Of a stretch of DNA of 64,000 nucleotides, positions 25,300 through 32,393 are shown piece after piece (within the stretch, counting starts at the first letter, position 1; every line of letters starts with the position of its first letter). A model generated the notes under the pieces. It did not search any database. It saw only the letters and a list, made by a program, of their open reading frames with translations, and had not been told where the DNA came from. The DNA is from Stenotrophomonas terrae (GTDB lineage: Bacteria; Pseudomonadota; Gammaproteobacteria; Xanthomonadales; Xanthomonadaceae): the NCBI RefSeq assembly GCF_001431465.1, contig NZ_LDJJ01000041.1, positions 29,836 through 93,835 on the forward strand, written 5' to 3'. The position numbers and the translations under genes were made by a program.

Positions 25300-25793
25300 A
25301 TGTCCGTGGCAAGGCCTTCGTCTTCGGCGACCGCATCGACACCGATGTGCTGGCGCCCGGCCCCTATATGCGCGAGCCGATGAGCGTGCTCGCCAGCCAT
25401 TGCCTGGAAGCGGTGGACCCGGCGTTCGCCGGTGAAGTGCAGCGCGGCGACATCGTGGTCGGCGGCGAGTCCTTCGGTATCGGCTCCTCGCGCGAGCAGG
25501 CGGTGCAGGCGCTGGCCGAACTCGGCGTGGGCGCCATCATCGCCAAATCCTTCGCGCGCATCTTCTATCGCAACGCGCTGAACCTTGGCGTACCGGCGCT
25601 GGTGTGTGCGAATCTGCAGGCATCGCGCGGCGATGAACTGGAAGTACGCCCGGTGGAAGGACGCATCATCAATCACAGCACCGGCCGCGAATTCGGCTGC
25701 GAGAAGATCCCCACCGAGCTGATGGAAATCGTCGCCGGCGGCGGCCTGATGCCCTGGCTTGAGCGCAAACTGGCCACGGAGCGCCGCACATGA
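25296..25793 (+). CDS. Aconitase-superfamily hydro-lyase, small subunit (LeuD-like)
   Basis: 165 residues, the short archaeal-type LeuD length. Swivel-domain motifs are present: DRIDTDVLAPGPY, GESFGIGSSREQA and AKSFARIFYRNALNLG. The substrate-specificity loop, YLRT in isopropylmalate isomerases, reads YMRE here (residues 24-27), so the side chain recognised on the substrate should differ. The gene overlaps both neighbours by 4 bases. Together with the large subunit it is a candidate for hydration of an unsaturated dicarboxylate in the pathway. Confidence 0.88.
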   Translation: MNVRGKAFVFGDRIDTDVLAPGPYMREPMSVLASHCLEAVDPAFAGEVQRGDIVVGGESFGIGSSREQAVQALAELGVGAIIAKSFARIFYRNALNLGVPALVCANLQASRGDELEVRPVEGRIINHSTGREFGCEKIPTELMEIVAGGGLMPWLERKLATERRT

Positions 25794-26632
25794 AACAAGG
25801 CATCATCCACGCCACCTTGATCGCACCGGACCTGCAGCAGGTCTGCAAGGCCTATGTCGCGCAGCTGGACCTGCAGGTGCAACAGCAAGGCGCACTCGGC
25901 GCCGACGATGCCGCCGCGCTGGACCTGCACGATCTGGCCGGCGCGCCGCTGGCCTGGCTGGCCAACAGCGCGGGCGAGCCGGTACTGCGAGTGATCGAGG
26001 ACCCCGCGGCAGTCGTCGGTGAACCGATGTACCGCCACGGCTGGCTGTCGCTGGAGGTACTGGTCGGCGACATCGACACCCTGGCAGCGGCACTGCAGCC
26101 GCCATTCAAGGTGCTGGGCGCGGCCGCCAACCTGGAACTGAGCGATGCCATCCGCGCCGCGCAGGTGCTGGGCCCCTGCGGCGAGCTGTTGTATCTCACA
26201 CAGATCAAGGCGCAGGTGCCGCCGTTCGATCTGCCGACGACCGACGCTACCGTGGCCAATACCTTCATCGGGGTGATGACCACGCCGGATCGCGATGCCT
26301 CGCAACGCGCGTGGTCGACGCTGTTGGGAGCCAAGGGCTGGGCTTTCGATACCAAGATCACCGTGCTCAATCGTGCCTATGGGCAAGCGCTGGAAGGCCG
26401 CTTCCCGGTCGCCGTGGTGCCGATGCCCGGGCAGTGCATGGTCGAGATCGATCAGGTGGAACTGCCTGCTGCGGCCAAGGTCCGTCATGCGGGGCAGTAC
26501 AGTCTTGCGCTGCGTTTGCCGGCGGCCGATGACGTACTGCTGCGTGAGGCCGGCTGGCAGGTATGCGCTGTAGGTGAGCGCCGCAGCCTGCGTGGGCCGG
26601 CTGGGGAACATGTGGAGTTGCTGGCTGGGTGA
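25790..26632 (+). CDS. Two-domain VOC-superfamily protein
   Basis: 280 residues with two VOC modules (about 1-140 and 155-280): the first opens IIHATLIAPDLQQVCKAYVAQLDLQVQQQG, the second VANTFIGVMTTPDRDASQRAW. It ends GPAGEHVELLAG with Glu in the usual ligand position. Distantly similar in layout to the protein at 15574. It is the last gene of the GntR-hydratase operon and is translationally coupled to the LeuD-like gene (ATGA overlap). Confidence 0.82.
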   Translation: MKQGIIHATLIAPDLQQVCKAYVAQLDLQVQQQGALGADDAAALDLHDLAGAPLAWLANSAGEPVLRVIEDPAAVVGEPMYRHGWLSLEVLVGDIDTLAAALQPPFKVLGAAANLELSDAIRAAQVLGPCGELLYLTQIKAQVPPFDLPTTDATVANTFIGVMTTPDRDASQRAWSTLLGAKGWAFDTKITVLNRAYGQALEGRFPVAVVPMPGQCMVEIDQVELPAAAKVRHAGQYSLALRLPAADDVLLREAGWQVCAVGERRSLRGPAGEHVELLAG

Positions 26633-26660
26633 GTTTGGGTTGCCGCGTAGAGCTTTAGGA

Positions 26661-26792
26661 GCACCCCTCCCCAACCCTCCCCTGCGCTACGCGCAAGGGA
26701 GGGGGCTGAGCGCCGCGCCGGGTCAGGTCAACGCGGTGCCGCCTTTACCCCCTCCCTTGCGCGTAGCGCAGGGGAGGGTTGGGGAGGGGTGC
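26661..26792. repeat. Perfect 45-bp inverted repeat
   Basis: The arm 26661-26705 begins GCACCCCTCCCCAACCCTCC and the arm 26748-26792 is its exact complement, with a 42-base loop. Related single arms flank 63636-63839. It fills most of the 250-base gap after the VOC gene; no gene is seen there. Confidence 0.85.
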
Positions 26793-26883
26793 CTTTCGCA
26801 TCAACCCCATGACCTTTGCCATGTGCTACCACCGCTACACAGGCATAGCGTCAGCCTTTGCCCCGAACGCGTGAGGTCGAGCA

Positions 26884-28806
26884 ATGCGGATCCAGATCCT
26901 GGCAGCAACCATCGCCGTCGTCTGCGGCATCGGCATGGCACCCAGCGCAGCGGCGCAGGTCTCGCCGATGACGCCGGACATCACCGGCAAGAAGTTTGTC
27001 GCACCGGAACCGGCGCGTGACTTCATCAAGCGCGAGGTGATGATCCCGATGCGTGACGGGGTCAAGCTCTACACCGTGATCATGATCCCCAAGGGCGCGC
27101 ATAACGCGCCGATCCTGTTCACCCGCACGCCGTACAACGCGGCCGGCCGGGTTGATCGCACGCCGGGCGCGACGCGCCTGGTCGATGCACTCGCCCAGGG
27201 CGATACGGTATTTGCCGAAGACGGCTATATCCGCGTGTTCCAGGACGTGCGTGGCAAGTACGGTTCCGAGGGCGACTACGTGATGACGCGGCCGCCACGC
27301 GGGCCGCTCAACCCCGGCAAGATCGATCACAGCACCGACGCCTGGGACAGCATCGACTGGCTGGTCAAGCACCTGCCCGAGTCCAACGGCAAGGTCGGCA
27401 TGCTCGGCTCGTCGTACGAAGGCTTCACCGTGGTGATGGCCCTGCTCGATCCACACCCTGCATTGAAAGTGGCCGCACCGGAAAGCCCGATGATCGATGG
27501 CTGGATGGGCGATGACTGGTTCCAGCACGGCGCCTATCGGCAGGTGAATCTTGGCTACTTCAGCGGCCAGATGACCGCACGCGGCACTGGCGCGAAAATG
27601 GCCATGCCCGGCGCCGATGACTACAGCAGCTTCCTGCAGGCTGGCTCGGTCGGTGCGTTTGCCAAGACGCAGGGACTGGAACAGATACCGGCCTGGCACA
27701 AGGTCAGCGAGCACCCGGCCTATGACGCGTTCTGGCAGCAACAGGCCTTGGACAAGCTATTGGCCAAGCTGCCCGAAATCACCGTGCCCACCATGTGGGA
27801 ACAGGGCCTGTGGGATCAGGAAGACATCTACGGTGCGCATACCGCCTGGGCTGCACTGGAGCCCAAGGACCACGACAACACCCGCAACTTCCTGGTGATC
27901 GGGCCGTGGCGACACAGCGGCGCCAACTACAACGGCAGCTCACTCGGCGCACTGGACTTCAACGGTGATACCGCGCTGCAGTGGCGCCGCGATGTACTCA
28001 AGCCGTTCTTCGACCAGTACCTCAAGGACGGCGCGCCAGCGGCCAACACGCCGCCGGTCTGGGTATACGACGCCGGCAACAACCGCTGGGACAGCTACCG
28101 CAACTGGCCGCAAAGCTGCACGCGCGACTGCGGCGCCACGGCGCGCCGCCTGTACTTGAACGCCGACGCGCAGCTGGGCTTCAACAGCAGCAGCGGCGCG
28201 CAGTACGCCGAATATGTTTCCGATCCGGCCAAGCCGGTGCCGTTCGTGCCACGCCCGGTAAACATGGGCGACCGCGATGTCTGGACCACCTGGCTGGTGC
28301 GCGACCAGCGTTTCGTCGACGGCCGCACCGACGTGCTCACCTACACCGGCCCGGTGTTGGACAAACCGATGAAGCTCGCCGGCATGCCGCAGGTGCAGCT
28401 CAGCGCGTCCACCTCAGGCACCGACAGCGACTGGGTGGTCAAGCTGATCGATGTCTATCCGGACCAGTACCCCGACAACCCGAAACTGGCCGGCTATCAG
28501 TTGCCGCTGGCGATCACCATTTTCCGTGGCCGCTACCGCGACAGCTTCAGCCAGCCCAAGCCGATCACGCCCGATGCGGTGCAGTCGTATACCTTCGACC
28601 TGCCCAATGTGAACCAGACGCTGCAACCCGGCCACCGCTTGATGGTGCAGGTGCAGTCAAGCCTGTTCCCGCTCTACGACCGCAACCCGCAGCAGTATGT
28701 GGACAACATCTTCTTCGCCCAACCCGGCGACTATCGCAAGGCGACGCAGCGCATCTGGAACAGCAGCGAGTACCCCAGCTACATCACGCTGCCTGTTGTT
28801 GAATGA
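26884..28806 (+). CDS. Alpha-amino-acid ester hydrolase, secreted
   Basis: 640 residues, matching the Xanthomonas citri enzyme almost throughout by eye: signal peptide to about residue 24 (SAAAQ), IKREVMIPMRDGVKL, FQDVRGKYGSEGDYVMTRP, nucleophile GSSYEGFTVVMAL, acid region MIDGWMGDDW, His in GPWRHS, and a C-terminal jelly-roll domain. The family (CocE/NonD, S15-like) hydrolyses esters and amides of alpha-amino acids, including ampicillin-type beta-lactam side chains, in the periplasm. Neither operator motif was found before it, so membership of the island's regulon is doubtful. Confidence 0.93.
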   Translation: MRIQILAATIAVVCGIGMAPSAAAQVSPMTPDITGKKFVAPEPARDFIKREVMIPMRDGVKLYTVIMIPKGAHNAPILFTRTPYNAAGRVDRTPGATRLVDALAQGDTVFAEDGYIRVFQDVRGKYGSEGDYVMTRPPRGPLNPGKIDHSTDAWDSIDWLVKHLPESNGKVGMLGSSYEGFTVVMALLDPHPALKVAAPESPMIDGWMGDDWFQHGAYRQVNLGYFSGQMTARGTGAKMAMPGADDYSSFLQAGSVGAFAKTQGLEQIPAWHKVSEHPAYDAFWQQQALDKLLAKLPEITVPTMWEQGLWDQEDIYGAHTAWAALEPKDHDNTRNFLVIGPWRHSGANYNGSSLGALDFNGDTALQWRRDVLKPFFDQYLKDGAPAANTPPVWVYDAGNNRWDSYRNWPQSCTRDCGATARRLYLNADAQLGFNSSSGAQYAEYVSDPAKPVPFVPRPVNMGDRDVWTTWLVRDQRFVDGRTDVLTYTGPVLDKPMKLAGMPQVQLSASTSGTDSDWVVKLIDVYPDQYPDNPKLAGYQLPLAITIFRGRYRDSFSQPKPITPDAVQSYTFDLPNVNQTLQPGHRLMVQVQSSLFPLYDRNPQQYVDNIFFAQPGDYRKATQRIWNSSEYPSYITLPVVE

Positions 28807-28813
28807 TGCTGCA

Positions 28814-28841
28814 GCGGCTGCGGCACTGCCGCCGCAGCCGC
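28814..28841. terminator. GC-rich hairpin after ester hydrolase
   Basis: GCGGCTGCGGC pairs with GCCGCAGCCGC across 6 bases, directly after the stop codon. No T-run follows, so its role as a terminator is uncertain. Confidence 0.4.
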
Positions 28842-29007
28842 GCCCAATGCAATCGCATGGCGTTTCATCGTAGGTGATGCCGCCAGTGCAAACCGGCGCA
28901 TTGCTTAACCGCGCACCACCGCCGCCCTGCGGCGTTTGCTTGGCGTTGCGAAAGCCTCTGCTATAGCTGGGGTTGGCAACATCGCCTTGCACTGCACGGG
29001 AGCCTGC

Positions 29008-29100
29008 ATGAAACGCAGAAGGTTCAGCCAGCGCAGCATCATCCTGATCGGCATCGCCGTCATCGCCTTGGTCATCGCACTGTCGGTCGCACCCTGGTAA
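29008..29100 (+). CDS. Possible 30-residue membrane peptide
   Basis: The 30-codon frame starting MKRRRFSQRSIILIGIA has a basic N-terminus followed by one membrane span and ends APW. A GGGAG lies nine bases before the ATG. This is the positive-inside layout of real small membrane proteins. It stands alone in a 460-base gap, the rest of which shows nothing else. Confidence 0.4.
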   Translation: MKRRRFSQRSIILIGIAVIALVIALSVAPW

Positions 29101-29272
29101 TCAAGCCCGTATCCGTATTGCAGAGCGCGATACACGGCATCCAAGCCGCGCGCCGTAAAAGATTAAATGAGCGCCAACACTCAGTTCTGCGCATTCAGCC
29201 ATTGCCCCTCATCCACCTCCCCGCTATAGGTGAATAGCCTGATTCGGGGGGATCGCATACCGGAGCACGCAC

Positions 29273-29524
29273 ATGCACAACGTTCAATTCTTCCTGGAAG
29301 GACCGGGCCGCCAGCTGCGCGCGGTCACCTTGCTGGCCACCGAATCCAAGAACGTCCCCAAGGGCAGCAACGATGGACGCCGCGTTGCGACCATGGGCCT
29401 GAGCGACGTCTGCTTCCATACCATGGTCGATGCGCAGGGCAATATCGCCAAGCAGATCGACTTTGATGGTTATCGCTTCAAGTTCAGGGATTCCAACCTG
29501 CCCTGGGATCTGATGATCGCCTGA
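29273..29524 (+). CDS. Conserved small protein of unknown function
   Basis: 83 residues, soluble, with no signal peptide: MHNVQFFLEGPGRQLRAVTL... ending SNLPWDLMIA. The start follows CCGGAGCACGCAC. Codon use is typical of the genome (strong GC third positions), which favours a real gene. No domain recognised. Confidence 0.65.
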   Translation: MHNVQFFLEGPGRQLRAVTLLATESKNVPKGSNDGRRVATMGLSDVCFHTMVDAQGNIAKQIDFDGYRFKFRDSNLPWDLMIA

Positions 29525-29713
29525 TTCTTCCAGCGCGGCGCTGAATCCGCGCAGTTACACCGCATCAGCGCCCACTCAACCACAGCGCGTTGCCCTCGCG
29601 TTACGCGAGCTTTGCATTTCATGCACCTGCTCATCACCGCATGCAGGCATTGGCTTAATCGCGCAGCGTGCATCCTGCAACTGGAGCATCGTTGCTCCGA
29701 TCGGAGATGCGCC

Positions 29714-30061
29714 ATGGAAACCCGCAAGATGAAGCAACTGCTGTTCGCAGGCATGATCGCTGTTGGCTGCGCAGGCACTGCGCTCACCGTGCAGGCCGCC
29801 GGCCAGGCGATGCAGGGCCATGAATCCGAACAGCCCGGCACCGATACCTGGATCACCACCAAGGTCAAGGCCGAGCTGCTGACCACCAAGGATGTATCGG
29901 GCATGGAAATAAAGGTCGAAACCGTCAACGGCGTGGTGACCTTGAGTGGCACCGTCGCCTCCAAGGTGGAAGCCGACCGCGCCATCGCTGCGGCCAAGGG
30001 CATCAAGGGCGTAACGCGCGTGGACAGCTCGGCGCTGATGGTGGCAGGCGCGCATCATTGA
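29714..30061 (+). CDS. BON-domain periplasmic protein (OsmY-like)
   Basis: 115 residues from ATG 29714 with GGAG at good spacing; the in-frame extension upstream lacks a ribosome site. Signal peptide ends near VQAAGQ. The BON domain (about 45-110) has TWITTKVKAELL, IKVETVNGVVTLSGTVASKVEADRAI and GVTRVDSSALMV. BON proteins bind membranes and are often induced by osmotic or envelope stress. Confidence 0.88.
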   Translation: METRKMKQLLFAGMIAVGCAGTALTVQAAGQAMQGHESEQPGTDTWITTKVKAELLTTKDVSGMEIKVETVNGVVTLSGTVASKVEADRAIAAAKGIKGVTRVDSSALMVAGAHH

Positions 30062-30105
30062 TGCGCTGACGCGACCTGCAGCCACGCCCGGCATGGTAGG
30101 TGAAT

Positions 30106-30142
30106 AAAGAAGGCGGCACCTCACGGTGCCGCCTTCTTTTTC
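30106..30142. terminator. Bidirectional rho-independent terminator
   Basis: AAAGAAGGCGGCACC-TCAC-GGTGCCGCCTTCTTT is a perfect 15-bp stem with T-runs on both strands. It serves the BON gene and also overlaps the 3' end of the minus-strand small gene at 30121. Confidence 0.85.
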
Positions 30143-30303
30143 CTGCCCGGCTCGTCGCCAGGTGCCCTCTTTTCCGGCGGCCGGTCAGGCGCACCGGGAA
30201 CAGGCTGATGCGGAGGTGGGTCCTCTATCGGCACGGGATGCGTTGGATCGACAACATTGCCGTCCGGCGAACCCGCAGCATGCACGTGCATCGCAGTGCT
30301 CAC
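30121..30303 (-). CDS. Small Pro-rich basic protein, second of a coupled pair
   Basis: 60 residues, GTG start overlapping the stop of the upstream small gene (GTGA). Low-complexity, rich in Pro, Asp and basic residues; ends PGDEPGRKKKAAP. The first gene ends EPGQPGREKKAP before an acidic tail, and both begin MST, so they appear related. Likely disordered; function unknown. Confidence 0.5.
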   Translation of the reverse strand: MSTAMHVHAAGSPDGNVVDPTHPVPIEDPPPHQPVPGAPDRPPEKRAPGDEPGRKKKAAP

Positions 30304-30446
30304 TCTTCCTCGTCATTGTCGCGGTGTGGGGCTTTCTTCTCCCGCCCCGGCTGGCCAGGCTCGTCCGGCTGTTGTGCATGGCGCTGATCCTGCGCGCGCG
30401 GATCGCTGTCATCATTGCGGTGCGGTGTTCTGTGTTGGGTGGACAT
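30300..30446 (-). CDS. Small charged protein, first of a coupled pair
   Basis: 48 residues (30446 down to 30300), starting MSTQHRTPHRNDDSDPRAQ and ending in a run of acidic residues (DNDEEE). GAGG precedes the ATG by about nine bases. Its stop overlaps the start of the next small gene by 4 bases, which supports both as coding. Very hydrophilic and probably disordered. Confidence 0.5.
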   Translation of the reverse strand: MSTQHRTPHRNDDSDPRAQDQRHAQQPDEPGQPGREKKAPHRDNDEEE

Positions 30447-30706
30447 CGAACTTGCCTCGCTTCAGCGGCGGAATCGCCGCAGGCACAGGCTCACCCCAGC
30501 CACGTTAGGGCGGGGTCCTCAATTCGTTCTTTCAGCAGCGGATACAGATGAACCCGCACATCTGTTCAGCGCATCGTCGGCTTTGATCCGCGCGATCCTG
30601 CCAGCGGGTCAAGCACCATGCGCAGCTGCAGTTCGCTACGCGCAATTGCTTACGCTGCGGGCTCAGTAACTGGCCGAAGCAGTCCTGCGCCGCTGTTCCA
30701 GCAGGC

Positions 30707-31354
30707 TCACCACCGGTCATCCGCAAACGTCAACAACAGGCTGTTACGCGCATGCCACGCCCGCAATTCAGCTGAAAGCAGCTGCTGGATCGGCAGCTGC
30801 AGCGCCACGTAGGCATCCAGTCCGTCACGCATGCGCAGCAGGCCGGGATGGGCAATTGCCGCTGGCCACTGCGACGGCGTACCAAAGCCACTTGTAGCAG
30901 CCTGTTCCGCGCTGGCCAGCAACTCACGTTGCTGTGAAATTCGCTCGCGCACCCAGGAATGCAACGAAGAGTGCACCGTGTAGCCCTGCAGCTCAAGCGC
31001 ATCGCGCAGGCTGCCCAGCTCCGCCAATGCGCCTCGCAACCATTCGGTGTGGCCGCCGGCCCGCGCTGGAACCGTCAACGGCGCAGGCGCAGCATGCACG
31101 CGCAACTGACGCTTCCACTGGGTTTCCCAGCCACGCGCCTCCTGCTCGGTTTCGGCCTCCACCAACCAGCCCTGCTGCAGATCGAACAACTCGTAGTAAC
31201 GCGGCGAGAATGCCTGCAGCCGGTCCATCGGATCGGTGCCAATGCCGAGCTTTGCGTAGTCTTCGCCAACACATGGCAGGACATAGAGAAACGTGCGCCC
31301 GCGCATTCGCCTGCCGCCATTACCCACCGGTACGATCCGCCGCGCGCCGGCCAT
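30707..31354 (-). CDS. GIY-YIG/MUG113-like domain protein
   Basis: 215 residues. Residues 20-85 (TFLYVLPCVGEDYAKLGIGT, then DPMDRLQAFSPRYYELF) follow the GIY-YIG-related T5orf172/MUG113 pattern of strand-YxKIGxS-x-RL. The rest is alpha-helical and unrecognised. It starts 2 bases after the Ku stop, so it is co-transcribed with Ku. A nuclease or DNA-binding role in end joining is possible but not shown; catalytic residues of true GIY-YIG nucleases are not all evident. Confidence 0.72.
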   Translation of the reverse strand: MAGARRIVPVGNGGRRMRGRTFLYVLPCVGEDYAKLGIGTDPMDRLQAFSPRYYELFDLQQGWLVEAETEQEARGWETQWKRQLRVHAAPAPLTVPARAGGHTEWLRGALAELGSLRDALELQGYTVHSSLHSWVRERISQQRELLASAEQAATSGFGTPSQWPAAIAHPGLLRMRDGLDAYVALQLPIQQLLSAELRAWHARNSLLLTFADDRW

Positions 31355-31356
31355 CG

Positions 31357-32244
31357 CTAACGTGCCGCCGCCTTGCGTGGGGTCTTGGTAGCCTTGCGTG
31401 CAGGCGCCTTGGCGGCTTTCTTCGCCACCTTGGCCTTCTTTGCCGGCGCGCGCCTAGCCGGGGTCCGCTTGTTCTCATCCAGGATCTTCTGCAGCAGCGA
31501 CATGAAGTCGACCACGTTGGTGGCGGCGTCTTCATGCTCGGGCGCCTGCTCATCGATGATCCGGGTGGTGGCACCCTTGGCCTTCAAACGCTTGCGGAAC
31601 TCGTCCTCGTAGCTTTCCGGTTGCCAGCTTGTGGCCATCGATTCAAGCAGGTTGGCGGCCATCTCGCTCTCCCGCGCGGGGATGCGGTATTCCGACGGCT
31701 TGCCGTCCGGCAGCTTGTATTCGGACGGCTCCACCAATTTCTGCGGGTAACGCAGCATCAATAGCACCAGCGCATCATCTTCGGCGGCGACGGCGCACAG
31801 GTATTCGCGAGTACGGATGACAACCCGCGCCACACCCACCTTAGCGATCTTCTTCTGCGTTTCGCGCAGCAGCACATAGCCTTTTTCGGCTTTCTTGCCC
31901 GGCACCAGCACGTAGGGCTTCTCATAGAAGTGCAGGCCGATCACATCGCGATCAACGAAGGTCTCGACGTCGATGGACTCATGAGTCTGCGGCGAAGCCG
32001 AGGCGATGTCCTCCTTCTCAACCACCACGTAGCTGACCTTGTGGTACTCGAAGGCCTTGATGATGTCCTTCCACGGCACCTCTTCACCGGTATCGGCATT
32101 GATCCGCTCGAAGCACATCGGCTTCTTGTCGCGGGAGTCGAGCATGCGGAAACCGATGTCCACCTTGCGCTCGCCACTCATCAACGACACCGGCACGTTC
32201 AACAGGCCGAAGGAAAGGGTTCCACTCCAGATGGGACGTGCCAT
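31357..32244 (-). CDS. ku: Non-homologous end-joining protein Ku
   Basis: 295 residues from the family-typical start MARPIWSGTLSFGLLNVPVSL. The Ku core (about 10-200) includes FVDRDVIGLHFYEKPYVLVP, and the tail from about 260 is a Lys/Ala/Arg-rich extension like those that bind DNA in bacterial Ku. Ku homodimers bind double-strand ends and recruit LigD. No ligD is in the window; the only linked gene is the GIY-YIG-like one. Confidence 0.95.
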   Translation of the reverse strand: MARPIWSGTLSFGLLNVPVSLMSGERKVDIGFRMLDSRDKKPMCFERINADTGEEVPWKDIIKAFEYHKVSYVVVEKEDIASASPQTHESIDVETFVDRDVIGLHFYEKPYVLVPGKKAEKGYVLLRETQKKIAKVGVARVVIRTREYLCAVAAEDDALVLLMLRYPQKLVEPSEYKLPDGKPSEYRIPARESEMAANLLESMATSWQPESYEDEFRKRLKAKGATTRIIDEQAPEHEDAATNVVDFMSLLQKILDENKRTPARRAPAKKAKVAKKAAKAPARKATKTPRKAAAR

Positions 32245-32393
32245 GGTGTCGACCTTGCCTGGGAATGAGGCAACGCTCACCGCCCCAAGCGAAAACCGGC
32301 GTGAAGAAAGCTCAAGCGCATTCGCCGCGGCGACGGATCGTCGTCGTTGGAACGATGGGCAGCCGGTCTGCAGCCGGCTGCCCATCTCCTGCC

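Noticed and set aside
26884..28806. Annotating the ester hydrolase as a cocaine esterase
   Set aside because: The family name CocE is general; the detailed likeness is to Xanthomonas alpha-amino-acid ester hydrolase.
28657..28992. Minus-strand frame after the ester hydrolase
   Set aside because: It overlaps the coding end of the ester hydrolase and a GC hairpin, with no ribosome site or family likeness.
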